Of a DNA stretch of 64,000 nt, positions 25,709 through 36,700 are shown piece after piece; the first letter of the stretch is position 1; each line of letters opens with the position of its first letter. The stretch covers positions 100,777-164,776 of the forward strand of contig NZ_JAQSLK010000004.1 in assembly GCF_028649595.1 (NCBI RefSeq), written 5' to 3'. A model generated the notes under the pieces. It searched no databases. It had not been told where the DNA came from and worked only from the letters and a program-made list of their open reading frames with translations. This DNA is from Campylobacter magnus. GTDB taxonomy: Bacteria; Campylobacterota; Campylobacteria; Campylobacterales; Campylobacteraceae. Made by a program: the position numbers and the translations under genes.

Positions 25709-26971
25709 TTATAGCGCAGAAGCAATTAGCTCAATAGGGTTTTTGCATCTTAGCTCGCTGCTAGCTAGATTTAGCGAGTTGTTTAGCTGCATTTTACACG
25801 CTGAGCACTCGGCACTTACGACATTTGCACCAGCTTTGCTTAGTGTATTTGCCCTGCTTAGCCCAGCAGCCCTTGCTAGGTGGTAGTTTTGGCTTTGCGT
25901 AGTTACTCCACCAAAGCCACAGCAGCTAGTCTCATCGCCAGAGTTTTTTAGCTCAAAAATGCGTGAAAGCAGCGCTCTTGGCTCGCGCCAGACGCCTTGC
26001 ATTTTTCTTGCGTGGCAAGGGTCGTGATAGACTAGGGAGAGTTTTTCTTTGCCGGCTGTCTTTTGCTCCAAAATCTGCTCTAGATTAGTAAATTTCACAA
26101 AATACTCAGTCGCCAAATAGAGCTTGCTCATCACCTTTTTAGCTCGCTCTTTCCAGTGCTCATCATGCTCAAAAAACCGCTCGTAGTCTACCTTTAGCAT
26201 AGCAGAGCAAGTAGCCTCTGGGCAGATTATAGCCTCGCAGCTTTCTAGCACTTTTTCAAAATACGCAATATTTTTTTTCGCATTTGCCTCCACGGTGGCA
26301 AAATCGCCGGTAAAATACGCAGGCGCAGCGCAGCAAACTTGCTTTTTCATAAGATGCGCTGAAATGCCAAGCTCTTTTAGAATTTTTAGCAGACCCTCTC
26401 CGGTATCAGTGTAGGCGTAGTTTGCCATGCAGCCTATAAAAATGCCAACTTGGCGTTCACCGTTTTTTATTATCTCAGGGTGAGAGTTTAGAAAAGATTT
26501 TTTGCTAGGATTTGGCAAAAGGCGCTCTTTTTTTAGCATAGGTAGAGCGAACTTTGGCTGCATTGTATCATTATCATGCTCTCTAAATCCGCAGCTTTTA
26601 AACACATAGCCAAGGCGAGCAGCAAAGTCCATGACCCAGCGGTGGCGCAGCAGGTAAAAAAACAGCCTTTTATACCACGAAATTCCGTATTTTTGCGCTA
26701 GATCAAAGCGGACATTTTCTATCATTTCATCCACTGGTAGCGAAGCAGGGCAGGCCTCCACGCAGTTTGTACACAAAAAACAGCTCTCAAATATGCTCTT
26801 TGCGTTCTTATCAAGCTTCATCTCTCCACGATTATACGCACCGATGAGGTCTAAAAATCCCCTTGGACTTCGCACCTCATCGCCACTGATTTTAAAAATG
26901 GTGCAATTTGGCTTACACTTACCGCATTTGACGCACATATCGCTAATAGCACTAAAATCAAACTTTTGCAT
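25709..26971 (-). CDS. (Fe-S)-binding CCG-domain oxidoreductase subunit (GlcF/LutA-like)
   Basis: This 420-residue protein has two N-terminal 4Fe-4S motifs (CVKCGKCKPNC and CFLCTNCVEACP) and two CCG domains (GCMANYAYTD...KKQVCCAAPAY and HDPCHARKM...ETSCCGFGG). It is homologous to GlcF, LutA and heterodisulfide reductase-type subunits that pass electrons from glycolate or lactate oxidation to quinone. Its partner flavoprotein is not adjacent. The assignment to glycolate, lactate or another donor is open. Confidence 0.8.
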   Translation of the reverse strand: MQKFDFSAISDMCVKCGKCKPNCTIFKISGDEVRSPRGFLDLIGAYNRGEMKLDKNAKSIFESCFLCTNCVEACPASLPVDEMIENVRFDLAQKYGISWYKRLFFYLLRHRWVMDFAARLGYVFKSCGFREHDNDTMQPKFALPMLKKERLLPNPSKKSFLNSHPEIIKNGERQVGIFIGCMANYAYTDTGEGLLKILKELGISAHLMKKQVCCAAPAYFTGDFATVEANAKKNIAYFEKVLESCEAIICPEATCSAMLKVDYERFFEHDEHWKERAKKVMSKLYLATEYFVKFTNLEQILEQKTAGKEKLSLVYHDPCHARKMQGVWREPRALLSRIFELKNSGDETSCCGFGGVTTQSQNYHLARAAGLSRANTLSKAGANVVSAECSACKMQLNNSLNLASSELRCKNPIELIASAL

Positions 26972-27155
26972 AACTTTTCTTTGAAAAAAATTTTAGCAAT
27001 TTTAGCAAGAATTGTTCAAACCAGCCTTAAAATAATAGATTTTTTTAAAAGTAAATTCTAGGGAATTCTAGTTTTTTAGGGGTTAGGGGGTATTTTTTAT
27101 TTAGGAATTTTAGGAATTCTAGATTTTACTTAGGAATTCTAGAATTCCCTAGCGT

Positions 27156-28148
27156 TTAAGCGTAAAAATCGCTCTTTGGAGCGTAAAAGCCGCTTTCTTT
27201 ATCATAGGCGATAGATACTTTTAGATCTGGCACTTTTTCAAGTCCGCCAAGGCTTGCCATTTCATCTATAAAGCCCTTTGCGTATTCATACGCCACGCCT
27301 TTAAAATCAGCCGGCGTAGAGCTATTTGCTACGCCAACTTTAAGCAAATCAAGTGCCTTTGTGCCGTCCTTACCTACAAACTCGCCATTTTTAAGGCTAA
27401 AATCCCTTAAATCAAGCCCAGTAAAATCAGCAAAATTACTCACAGCTCGCCATTTATGTAGGCTTTCTTGCTGGCTCTCATCGCTTAAAACTCCATTATT
27501 TTTTAGCGCAAAATAAAATAGCTGCCTTGCGTTTTTGCCACCACCAAGCTCGTTTAAAAGGCTAGCTATTTTGCCGTTATTATCGCTATTTTCGCTGCCA
27601 CTTACCACCGCTTTCATTTCATAAATATCAAAGTCTATTAGCAAAGCGCCGTTATTTTCTACGCCGTTATTTGCTAGAAGTTTGCCAAACTGCGCTGAGA
27701 TAGCACTTTGGCGCTCTTTATTTAGGCGATTTTCTTCCTCTTCAAAGCTCTCGCCACCTTGGACTATGCGTGGGTCAGCTAGGTTTGAGATCTTCCCAAA
27801 CATACTCATGCTAAGCTCGTTTTCATACATAGCAAAAAGCTCTTTATGTTCGTCCCAACGCCATTTGAAAGTTACAGCGTTATACTCATCGCCAAAGTAT
27901 TTTTTCTTTAATCCAAGCTTTAAGCTTTCTTTGTCCTTATATATCGCGCGGTTTGCGGCGGCTGTGTCGTTTAAATGCTCTTGTAATTTGCGGATTTGCC
28001 CTTCTACGCCTTTGCTTGGGTCGGTGCTATTAGCGTTTAGCTCATCGCCATTTCGCAGCTCCATGCGCTTAGCGTAGGTATCAAGGGGCTTATCTACATT
28101 TAGCCTGCCTTTTACATTGTAGTAGTTGTAGTATCCTAGTTCTGCCAT
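27156..28148 (-). CDS. Uncharacterised protein, 330 aa
   Basis: I do not recognise this family. The protein (start MAELGYYNYYNVKGRLNVDK) lacks a signal peptide and membrane segments. It is rich in charged residues and has a helix-rich middle (ESFEEEENRLNKERQSAI, about residues 132-150). It begins like a Campylobacter/Helicobacter surface-associated or flagellar-adjacent protein, but nothing secures that. It stands alone, flanked by repeat DNA. AT content is similar to the neighbours. Confidence 0.55.
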   Translation of the reverse strand: MAELGYYNYYNVKGRLNVDKPLDTYAKRMELRNGDELNANSTDPSKGVEGQIRKLQEHLNDTAAANRAIYKDKESLKLGLKKKYFGDEYNAVTFKWRWDEHKELFAMYENELSMSMFGKISNLADPRIVQGGESFEEEENRLNKERQSAISAQFGKLLANNGVENNGALLIDFDIYEMKAVVSGSENSDNNGKIASLLNELGGGKNARQLFYFALKNNGVLSDESQQESLHKWRAVSNFADFTGLDLRDFSLKNGEFVGKDGTKALDLLKVGVANSSTPADFKGVAYEYAKGFIDEMASLGGLEKVPDLKVSIAYDKESGFYAPKSDFYA

Positions 28149-28288
28149 TTTCTAGTCTTTTTAGTAAATTCTAGATTATATATCGGCAAAAAAAAATAAA
28201 GTTTAGGGAATTCCAGAATTCGCTGTGAATTTTTTATTTTGCTCCAAAATTTTATCCAAAACTGCTATAATTTTCTCAAAGGATAAAA

Positions 28289-28480
28289 ATGAGTGGATTT
28301 GTTCTTTTAGGCGTGTTGTTTTTTGCTGCTGGTATTTTGGCGTTTGCTTTTAAGTATTATGATAATTTAGAAAAAAAAGATATAAAAACAGCTTGGTTTA
28401 GTGCTTTTGCTGCTGTGGGCTTGAAAATAAACGCATCTTCACCCACAGCCGCAGCAGCAAAAAGCCAGTCTATTAAATAA
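28289..28480 (+). CDS. Small membrane protein, 63 aa
   Basis: An N-terminal hydrophobic segment (FVLLGVLFFAAGILAFAF) is followed by a polar region and a Ala/Ser tail. A clear AAAGGATAAAA ribosome-binding site precedes the ATG. Its stop codon lies next to the structured repeat at 28481. No family recognised. Confidence 0.55.
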   Translation: MSGFVLLGVLFFAAGILAFAFKYYDNLEKKDIKTAWFSAFAAVGLKINASSPTAAAAKSQSIK

Positions 28481-28674
28481 AGGCTCCAAGATTTTTTAAC
28501 TATTTTTTGCGTTCGCAGCGTAGCGCTAGCCGTGGAGGAGCGTCTGCGGCAGCAGCTGCGAAAATTTTTTGGCTGAATTTCAAGCGATAGCGAAGAAAAC
28601 TGCCAAAAAAGTTTTCGCAGAGCGACTGGGCTGCGCAAGCTGTGAGCGTAAAAAAGAGTAAAAAAGCTGAGCCA
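28481..28674 (+). ncRNA. Structured repeat, copy 1 (candidate novel RNA element)
   Basis: The element begins AGGCTCCAAGATT and ends GAGCC, forming GGCTC/GAGCC closing arms. A 17-nt outer helix pairs 28503-28519 with 28639-28655 at every position, with three G-U pairs on the + strand. A second hairpin, GAAAACTGCC with AAGTTTTC, follows. The same architecture, with the outer helix changed but still paired, occurs at 47361-47586. It overlaps no gene and sits between the 63-aa gene and purB. Confidence 0.5.
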
Positions 28675-28689
28675 GCCTATTTAACCAGC

Positions 28690-30018
28690 CTAACAAAACA
28701 CCCTAGCAAAGATTTTATCTACATTTTTGGTGTAGTAAGAGTAGTCAAAACACGCTCTAATCTCATTTTCATTAAGCTTAGCACGCAAATCCTCATCGCC
28801 AAGCAGATTTTGTAAAAACAAGCTCTCGCCCTTGTCATTTAAGGCACTTTTGCCTTGCTGCAAATCAGCCCAGACCTTCATAGCATTTCTTTGCACGATT
28901 TTATAGGCATCTTCACGGCTTATCTCACGCTTTGGCAGCTCCAAAAGCACGCGCTGAGAAAACACTAGCCCACCGGTTAAATTTAGATTTTTCATCATAT
29001 TTTCAGGATATACGACTAGGTTTTTAATTAGCCCTGTAATGCGCCCAAGCATGAAATCAGCGGTGATAAAAGCATCAGGCAGGATAAAACGCTCCACTGA
29101 GCTATGGCTGATATCCCTTTCGTGCCACAAAGCGACATTTTCTAACGCTGGCGTAGCGTAGCTTCGTATCATGCGGCAAAGCCCTGTTATGTTTTCGCTT
29201 AGAACTGGATTTCGCTTGTGTGGCATGGCTGATGAGCCCTTTTGCCCTGGGCTAAAATACTCCTCAGCCTCATAAACTTCGGTGCGCTGATAGTGGCGCA
29301 CAGCCACAGCGATTTTCTCGCAGCTACTAGCTAGGATGGCTAGGGCGCTCATTACCTGAGCGTAGCGGTCTCTTTGGATTACTTGATTTGAGGCTGGGGC
29401 GCAGTCTAGTCCAAGCTCAGCGCAGACTAGCTCTTCTAGCTCTAATGGTGCGTGAGCGAAGTTTCCCATCGCTCCACTGATTGCGCCTACGCTGATTACC
29501 TTTTTAGCGTGTTCTAGCAGCTCTTTTGCTCTTTTTATCTCATCATGCCAGATAGCAATCACAAGCCCAAAGGTTATCGGCTCTCCGTGAATTCCGTGGC
29601 TGCGGCCTACCATGAGCGTGTTTTTATGCTCCATTGCCCTTTCTTTTAGGGCTGTTAAAAACTCGTCAATGTCGGCTAAAATTAGCTCCAAGCTTTCTTT
29701 TATTTGCAAAGCGGCGGCGGTGTCTATACAGTCGCTACTAGTCATGCCATAGTGAACAAAACGGCTCTCATCTCCCAAGCTCTCGCTCACGCTTGTTAAA
29801 AAAGCGATCACATCGTGCTTTGTGGTCTTTTCTATCTCATCAATGCGTGCTATGTCAAACTTAGCATTTTTTTGGATTTTCTCGCAGTCCGCGTCCGTGA
29901 TAAGCCCTAGCTTATTCCACGCTCTAACGGCTGCAAGCTCTACCTTTAGCCAAGCATCGTATTTTGCCTGAATGCTCCACTTGCTTTTCATGGCTTCTCT
30001 TGCGTATCTTTCTACCAT
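28690..30018 (-). CDS. purB: Adenylosuccinate lyase
   Basis: PurB (442 aa) splits SAICAR and adenylosuccinate in purine synthesis. The fumarase/aspartase superfamily signature GSSAMPHKRNP (about residues 263-273) and the MTSSDCIDTAA and VGRSHGIHGEP regions are present. It is divergent from the RluA gene, as in C. jejuni (Cj0022c-Cj0023). Confidence 0.97.
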   Translation of the reverse strand: MVERYAREAMKSKWSIQAKYDAWLKVELAAVRAWNKLGLITDADCEKIQKNAKFDIARIDEIEKTTKHDVIAFLTSVSESLGDESRFVHYGMTSSDCIDTAAALQIKESLELILADIDEFLTALKERAMEHKNTLMVGRSHGIHGEPITFGLVIAIWHDEIKRAKELLEHAKKVISVGAISGAMGNFAHAPLELEELVCAELGLDCAPASNQVIQRDRYAQVMSALAILASSCEKIAVAVRHYQRTEVYEAEEYFSPGQKGSSAMPHKRNPVLSENITGLCRMIRSYATPALENVALWHERDISHSSVERFILPDAFITADFMLGRITGLIKNLVVYPENMMKNLNLTGGLVFSQRVLLELPKREISREDAYKIVQRNAMKVWADLQQGKSALNDKGESLFLQNLLGDEDLRAKLNENEIRACFDYSYYTKNVDKIFARVFC

Positions 30019-30104
30019 TTTTGCCCCTTTTTGTGCTGAGTTTTTTAAAATTTAGCTAAAATTATATTAAAATCACGCTTTAATTTTACTTTTAAAGGAT
30101 AAAT

Positions 30105-31049
30105 TTGGGCTACGAACTTGTAAAAATCGGCTTTGCCAAAAACGAGCGAGTATTTAGCGCATTAAAGCGCCTTGGCTTTAGCATGAAAAAAGCGCAAAAT
30201 CTCTGCGATAAAGGGCGAATTTTGAATAGTAATGACGGAATTTTGACAAAAAATCAGCTTTTTAGCGGCGAGCTTTTTATGATTGATTATATTTGCTATC
30301 CCAAAGGTTTAAAGCCAGTTTTTGAAACAGACGATTTTGCCGTGTTTGAGAAGCCTAGCGGCATTTGTTCGCACCCAAATGGCAGAAATAGCCCTTATAA
30401 TATGTATGATGAGATTTGGCATTTATACGGAAGAGAGGCTTGCGTGGCGCATAGATTAGATGCTGAGACTAGTGGGCTTTTACTTGTAGCAAAGAGCAAA
30501 AACTCAGCAAAAGAGCTAAAAGCACTTTTTGAAGAGCGAAAGGTACTAAAAAGCTATCTTGCTCTCGTTCGTGGGGATCTGCGCAGTGCAGGGCTAAGGC
30601 AGTTTTGCGCTGAAAATTTTGACGAGTTTTTTGGCAAACTAGAATTCCTAAGTGATTTTAATGGCTTTGTAATCGATAAAAGTATGAGCCTTGGGCCTCT
30701 AGCTGGGCATACAAAGCAAAAAATGGAGATAAATCCAAAAGGCAAAAGGGCTGTTACTTTGCTAAGAATTCTAGAATTCCTAGAAAACTCCACGCTTGTA
30801 GAATGCTATCCGCTTACTGGCAGACAGCATCAAATCAGGCTGCATTTACACAGCGTAGGACACGCAATCTTAGGCGACCCACTTTATAATCTAGAAAAAA
30901 GCGATATAGAGAGAATTCTAGATAATAAAATGAGTGAGGCCGAGCGAGTGGCAAAAACAGGCGCAAAAAGGCTAATGCTACACGCAAAGGGCTTGGTTTT
31001 TGATTTTAGAGGGCAGCATTATGAGATTTTCTCAGCTAAGGAATTCTAG
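30105..31049 (+). CDS. RluA-family RNA pseudouridine synthase
   Basis: This 314-residue protein has the family motif VAHRLDAETSGLLLVAKS (catalytic Asp in HRLD) and a later YPLTGRQHQIRLHLHSVGHA. The N-terminal 60 residues resemble an S4-type RNA-binding unit. It converts specific uridines in rRNA or tRNA to pseudouridine. The start is TTG 30105 with AAAGGATAAA upstream. Two EcoRI-core palindromes lie inside the gene (about 30638-30651 and 30768-30783), translated as part of the protein (TLLRILEFLEN), which suggests in-frame insertion of the repeat. Confidence 0.88.
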   Translation: MGYELVKIGFAKNERVFSALKRLGFSMKKAQNLCDKGRILNSNDGILTKNQLFSGELFMIDYICYPKGLKPVFETDDFAVFEKPSGICSHPNGRNSPYNMYDEIWHLYGREACVAHRLDAETSGLLLVAKSKNSAKELKALFEERKVLKSYLALVRGDLRSAGLRQFCAENFDEFFGKLEFLSDFNGFVIDKSMSLGPLAGHTKQKMEINPKGKRAVTLLRILEFLENSTLVECYPLTGRQHQIRLHLHSVGHAILGDPLYNLEKSDIERILDNKMSEAERVAKTGAKRLMLHAKGLVFDFRGQHYEIFSAKEF

Positions 31050-31305
31050 AATTCCCTAGAATAAATTCTAGAATTCCCTAGAATAAATTCTAGAATTCCC
31101 AAACCTTGTGTCATCACCCGGCTTGACCGGGTGATCTCTGCGCTAGGGAATTCTAAAATTCCGTATAGAGATCCTCAGCTCAAGCTGGGGGATGACACAG
31201 AACACGCAAGGCGGGGATTTTTATAGAGATTGCTTCGCTTCGCTCGCAATGACGGAATTTTGACGGAATTTTAAACGGAATTCTAGAATTCCCTAGCTTT
31301 TTAGC
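31050..31305. repeat. Intergenic repeat cluster before katA
   Basis: Tandem EcoRI-core palindromes (31043-31100) are followed by a GTCATCACCCGGCTTGACCG hairpin (about 31108-31136), a CTCAGCTC variant, and a GCAATCTC-family arm. No gene is seen. Confidence 0.75.
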
Positions 31306-31342
31306 GCAGGGTTTTGGCTTTAAAAAGATATTTAGATAAGCA

Positions 31343-31401
31343 TAAATTGTTATCAATAAAAATTATTATTTAGAAAATATTTTATAAAAGCTTAGTATAA
31401 T
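31343..31401 (+). promoter_or_regulatory. Promoter and likely Fur/PerR-type operator of katA
   Basis: A TATAAT -10 box lies at 31396-31401, 30 bases before the katA ATG. Upstream, an AT-rich imperfect dyad (about 31343-31365, AAATTGTTATCAATAAAAAT) resembles Fur/PerR boxes. Catalase is PerR/Fur-controlled in Campylobacter, so peroxide and iron regulation is expected but not proven here. Confidence 0.5.
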
Positions 31402-31430
31402 TTCGCAAATCAAATTTAAAGGAGAATAAG

Positions 31431-32855
31431 ATGAGTAAAATCTTAAACACAGCAAGCGGCAATCCAATCGGCGACAATCAAAACAGCCTTACAGCAGGCC
31501 CTAGAGGTCCAGTATTGCTTCAAGACTACATGCTACTTGAAAAACTAGCATTTCAAAACAGAGAAAGAATTCCAGAGCGCACAGTTCACGCAAAAGGCTC
31601 TGGCGCATACGGCGAGCTAGAAATCACAGAAGATATCAGCAAATACACAAAAGCAAGTCTATTTAAAAAAGGCGAGAAAACTAAACTTTTCATCCGCTTC
31701 TCAACAGTAGCAGGCGAGGCTGGTGCAGCGGACGCTGAGCGTGATGTTCGTGGCTTTGCCATTAAGTTTTACACAAAAGAAGGAAACTGGGATTTAGTGG
31801 GAAATAACACTCCAACTTTCTTTATCCGTGATGGATTTAAATTCCCTGATTTCATCCACAGCCAAAAGCGTGACCCTCGCACAAATCTTCGTTCAAATAA
31901 CGCAGCGTGGGATTTTTGGAGCTTAAATCCTGAGACAATGCATCAAGTAATGATTCTAATGAGTGACCGCGGAATTCCAGCTAGCTACCGCCATATGCAC
32001 GGCTTTGGCTCTCACACTTATAGTCTTATAAATGATAAAGGTGAGAGATTTTGGGTTAAGTTCCACTTCAAAACTCGCCAAGGTATCAAAAACCTAACAA
32101 ACAAAGAAGCTGCTGAGCTTATCGGTAAATGCCGTGAGAGCCACCAAAGAGATCTATATGAAGCGATTGATAAAGGCGATTTTCCTAAATGGGATTTTAA
32201 AATTCAAATCATGACAGAAGCACAAGCAAAAGCGTGCCCATTTAACCCATTTGATCTAACAAAAGTATGGCCACACAAAGACTATCCACTAATTCAAGTT
32301 GGTGTGATGACCTTAAATAAAAACCCTGAAAACTACTTTAACGAAGTAGAGCAAGCAGCATTTAGCCCAAGTAATATAGTCCCAGGTATCGGCATAAGCC
32401 CTGATAGAATGCTACAAGCTAGAACTTTTAGCTACCCAGACGCACAACGCTACCGCCTAGGTGTGCATTATCAACAATTGCCAGTCAATAAACCAATTGT
32501 AGAGGTAAATAACTCTTACCGTGGTGGTAGCATGAATAATGGCAGCTACAATGTAGAAAGCGGTGTATACTACGAGCCAAATAGTTATAATGGACCTACT
32601 GAGGATAAAAAATACCTTGAGCCAGCTTTGGCAATTGAGGGTGCAGCTGATAAATACGATCAACATGATAATGATTTCATGGGTGCAATCGATCTATATA
32701 AAATCTTGCCAAGCGATGAGAAAGAAAGACTATACTCAAACATCGCTGAGAGCATGGACGGCGTAGAGCAAAAAATAATTGATAGAGCACTTGGACTATT
32801 TGAGCAAATTAGCCCAGAGTATGCTAATGGCGTTCGTAAAGCGCTAGGCAAGTAA
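31431..32855 (+). CDS. katA: Catalase, clade 3 small subunit type
   Basis: KatA (474 aa) breaks H2O2 into water and oxygen in the cytoplasm. Catalytic His53 ([12 protein letters not shown]), the Asn in [10 protein letters not shown], and the heme-ligand Tyr in [12 protein letters not shown] are present. Length fits the small-subunit class. A GGAGAATAAG ribosome-binding site precedes the ATG. The next gene encodes an ankyrin protein, as in other Campylobacter, where that protein supports heme loading of catalase. Confidence 0.97.
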   Translation: MSKILNTASGNPIGDNQNSLTAGPRGPVLLQDYMLLEKLAFQNRERIPERTVHAKGSGAYGELEITEDISKYTKASLFKKGEKTKLFIRFSTVAGEAGAADAERDVRGFAIKFYTKEGNWDLVGNNTPTFFIRDGFKFPDFIHSQKRDPRTNLRSNNAAWDFWSLNPETMHQVMILMSDRGIPASYRHMHGFGSHTYSLINDKGERFWVKFHFKTRQGIKNLTNKEAAELIGKCRESHQRDLYEAIDKGDFPKWDFKIQIMTEAQAKACPFNPFDLTKVWPHKDYPLIQVGVMTLNKNPENYFNEVEQAAFSPSNIVPGIGISPDRMLQARTFSYPDAQRYRLGVHYQQLPVNKPIVEVNNSYRGGSMNNGSYNVESGVYYEPNSYNGPTEDKKYLEPALAIEGAADKYDQHDNDFMGAIDLYKILPSDEKERLYSNIAESMDGVEQKIIDRALGLFEQISPEYANGVRKALGK

Positions 32856-33057
32856 TCGATTTATTTTGTGCGCCTATTTTGCTGGGCAACCTGCTGGGCG
32901 CTAAAATCGCAAGAATTCTAGAATTCCTTAGTTTTTGGAATTCTAGAATTCTAGAATTCTATAATTTTGAAATTTCTTAGATTTTAAACTTATAGAATTA
33001 TTTTAGAATTTTTAGATCATAAATGCTATGATTTTTAAACAGCATAAAAGAGTAAAA

Positions 33058-33543
33058 ATGAATGAAGAAATAAATAACAAAATCACAAAAGAAGAAGAAA
33101 AACGCTACGAAGAGCTTTGCCAGATGGCTTTTAATATGGCAAGATCTGATGAGTGCAAAGAACTTGAGAAAATGATAAACGCAGGTCTGCCTGTAAATCT
33201 AAAAAACCACAAAGGCAATACTCTGCTAATGCTTGCTAGCTACAATGGTGCTTTTAAGACCACACAAATGCTAATAAATCATGGTGCAAATGTGGATGAG
33301 CGAAATGACAGGGGACAAACTCCGCTTGCTGGCGCGTGCTTTAAGGGTGATCTTGAAATGGTAAAACTGCTAGTAGAAAATGGAGCTGATATTGATGCAA
33401 ATAACGGCATGGGCTTAACGCCTTATAGCTTTGCTCTTATGTTTAAGCGCAGTGATATCGCGCAGTATTTGCTAGAAAAAACCACAAATAAATCACTATT
33501 TAAACGCATAAGCGCAAAGATTTTAAAATTATTTAGCAAATAA
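33058..33543 (+). CDS. Ankyrin-repeat protein adjacent to catalase
   Basis: This 161-residue protein (start ATG 33058, MNEEINNKITKEEEKRYEEL) carries three to four ankyrin repeats: GNTLLMLASYNGAFKTTQML, GQTPLAGACFKGDLEMVKLL and GLTPYSFALMFKRSDIAQYL. The katA-ankyrin pairing matches C. jejuni Cj1386, which helps heme reach KatA. The longer frame to 33028 adds ten residues unlike the family. The gap to katA holds an EcoRI-core palindrome cluster. Confidence 0.85.
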   Translation: MNEEINNKITKEEEKRYEELCQMAFNMARSDECKELEKMINAGLPVNLKNHKGNTLLMLASYNGAFKTTQMLINHGANVDERNDRGQTPLAGACFKGDLEMVKLLVENGADIDANNGMGLTPYSFALMFKRSDIAQYLLEKTTNKSLFKRISAKILKLFSK

Positions 33544-33544
33544 A

Positions 33545-33625
33545 TTCTAGAATTCCCCAAGCCTAGGGAATTCTAGAATTCTAGAAAAATTCTAGGGAAT
33601 TCTAAGGAATTCTAGAATTCCTTAG
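33545..33625. repeat. Tandem EcoRI-core palindromes
   Basis: Four to five partial palindromes lie between the ankyrin gene and the GGDEF gene. The next 100 bp upstream of 33754 are AT-rich and contain a possible promoter, with no gene. Confidence 0.65.
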
Positions 33626-33753
33626 AACCTTTTTTAAAATTCCCACAAATATTTAAAAAATTCACTTTTAACTTATAAAGTATTTAAGCTACAAAATATT
33701 ATTTTTTTGCTAAAATTAAGGCATTTTTTATAGTTAAATAATTAGGCAAAATT

Positions 33754-36700
33754 ATGAATAATACAATAGAACACAACTTGCTAAAAAGATTTTATAGCAC
33801 TCTTGTACTTAGCTCTATTTTTACTATCTTTTTTATTGTGATAGTAATTTATATGGCAATAAACCAAGAAAAAAACGAGCTAAAACTAAAAAATGAGCAC
33901 TACTCAACCTTGCTAGTAAGCAGCATAGATAGCGCACTTCGCGAGCTAAAAGTAAGTTTAGCTAGCAATACTTTAGAGCAAAGATCTAGCATGCTTTTTG
34001 AAAATCATGAGTTTTTGCATGCTGTTTATTTGCTAGATAAAAATCATAAAATACTAAACTCCTATACAAGAAATGATGATTATATAGTAGAGCCAAACTT
34101 CTTGCTAAGCGAGTTAGAGAGTGGTGAAATTCTAATAGATAAATTTGCCTACGATGATAACAAAGATAGCGAAGTCTACGAACTAGTAGCCTATAATCTT
34201 GGTGATAAAACCGCAATCATGCTACTAAATATCAAAAAAATAGCTCGCTTGGTGCTTAATGGATCTAAAAATAGCTATATGGTGGATAAAGATGGCTTTA
34301 TCTATGATGGAGTAAATGATAATGCTTGGTTAAATATTTATGACGAGCTTAGTTTGGATGATGATTGGAAAAACTCCCATGCTGATTTTAGCGTCTTTAA
34401 AAGCAAGGATGCGTGGGTGTATTACGCAGTAGATTACCTGCCAAATCTAAAAATCGCTGTGTTTTCAGATGTAAAAATATCTGAGATTTTTAAAAGATAT
34501 TTATTAGTTGGCGTTTTGATATTTGTTTGTTTAGCTCTTTTGTTTTTTATTTTGGCTGAGTTGTTTTTTTATATTAAAAACTACATTATTGTGCCACTGC
34601 GCCAATTTAAAGTTTTCTTAAAAAACTTTGAAAAAGGCAAATTTATCGTCCAAGACTTTGGGCAAAATAGCGATTTTTCAAAGTTTTATGACCGCTTATC
34701 TAGGATTTTTTATAATATCAAAAACTTAGAACAAGACCTAGGCTTTTACAAAAACGAACACGAGCTTTTGTTTGAAAGCAGTGATTTGATAATAATTTAT
34801 GTAAATGCTAAGGATGATAGAATAGTATCTTGTTCAAACGCTGCTTTGGAGTTTTATAAATACAGCGAAGATGAGTTTCTTACTAAAAACTTCTTTGATT
34901 TAGAAGATGAGAGCCTGTATTCATCGTATTTGGCTGATTTTACAAACTCGGTTGATGTTGTTCATGTTCATAAAACTCGCTTTGGCGAGCGCAGATTTGT
35001 AAGCATTAGCCGTGGACATATGATAAAAGACCTAGCGGCTTTTCATGTGTATGTGATAAATGATTTAACAAATATTATTCGCCTGCACTCTATGATCAAA
35101 GATATGGTAAATATAGCACAAACAGGGCCTTGTCTAATCCTAAGCCTAAATAAAAAACTAGAAGTAATCGGCGCAACGCAAAATATAATAGATACCCTAG
35201 GATATAATAGAGAATATATCATCCAAAAAACCTTGCGCTTAAGCGATATTATAAGTGATAAAGGTAAGCTAGCTGACCTTGAGAGACACTTTAACTCTCA
35301 CTCAGATGCTGTGATTGATGATGTTTTACAAATCAATAGAGAAAATGGACAAAAAGTATGGCATATAATGAGATTTGAGCCTTTAGATGATAAAAAAAGA
35401 GCTAGTGGGGATATTTGGGCTTATGCGTATTTTAGAGATGTTTCAAGCATATATAAAGAACTAAGAGCTTTAAAAAGCGATTTAGAGTTGCAGCGAGAAC
35501 AGCTACAAGGAAGCTCGCTCATGGCGTGGCAATACGATGTCGAAACTGGGCTTTTTGACTTGCCTGTTAGCTTTTTTGACTTGCTAGGACAAGATAAGCT
35601 TAATACCGCTCTTACAGCAAAAATCCTGCCAAAATACATAGAAAAAAACTATGTAGACTTGCTAATAGAAGAAATCGAACAAGCCATAAAAAACCACAAA
35701 CACACCATAGATATAGAACTAAAAGCTACTTCAAGGCTACAAGTAGATGTGTGGTTGAAGTTTAAAGGGCACTTTGCTAAGATAAAAACCAAAGACGAAG
35801 AAGAAAAAGAAGTCGTCTTAGGCGTACTAGAAGACATCAGCGATAAAATAACAGAAGAAGCTAGACTAAATCTACTAGCAACTATCTTTGATAACTCAAA
35901 AGAAAGCATTATAATCACTGATGAGCGAACAAATATCATACAAGTAAATAGTGCATTTACAGATACTACTGGATATAGCGAAGATGAAGTGCTTGGCGAG
36001 CACCCATCACTGCTAAACTTGGGCAGATATAATAAAGATTTCTTTAAAAACATGTGGAAATCTATAGAAAAAACAGGCTCATGGAAAGGTGAAATCTACG
36101 ATATCCGCAAAGACGGCACAGAATTCCCACAAATCCTAAGTGTCTCAGCAGTGCGTGATAGAACCGGAAAAATCACAAATTATATCGGTATCTCAACTGA
36201 TATCACAAACCTAAAACAAAAAGAAAACGAGCTAGAAAAAATAGCCTATTACGACGCACTAACAGGACTTCCAAATAAAAGAAAGTTCCTAAAACTGCTT
36301 GAGGAAAATATAGAAGAAGCTACTGTAAATAATAAAAAATTTGCTTTGTTTTTTATGGATCTTGATGGCTTTAAGGCAGCAAATGACACCTACGGACACA
36401 ACTGTGGCGATGAGGTGCTAAAGCTTGTAGGAAATAGACTAGAAACCATAGTACACAAGAAAAACGACATGGTATCAATAATGGAGCATAAAGGTAATAT
36501 AGTCTCTCGCCTTGGTGGTGATGAGTTTGTGCTTATTATAAAAGACTTTGATGATCTAAACGATGTCCGCAAGCTAGCAAATGAAATAATTGACCGCATA
36601 GGCAGAGCCTTTATTATAGGTAATTACAATGTCTACATAGGCGCAACCATAGGTATAACTTACTATCCGCAAAGTAATATTGTAGATACTGATGTTTTAT

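Noticed and set aside
28481..28674. RNase P RNA or tmRNA candidate
   Set aside because: Known signature boxes of these RNAs are not seen, and a second copy occurs at 47361-47586, which does not fit single-copy housekeeping RNAs.
32457..32851. Antisense frames over katA
   Set aside because: They are composition shadows. The catalase frame is clear.
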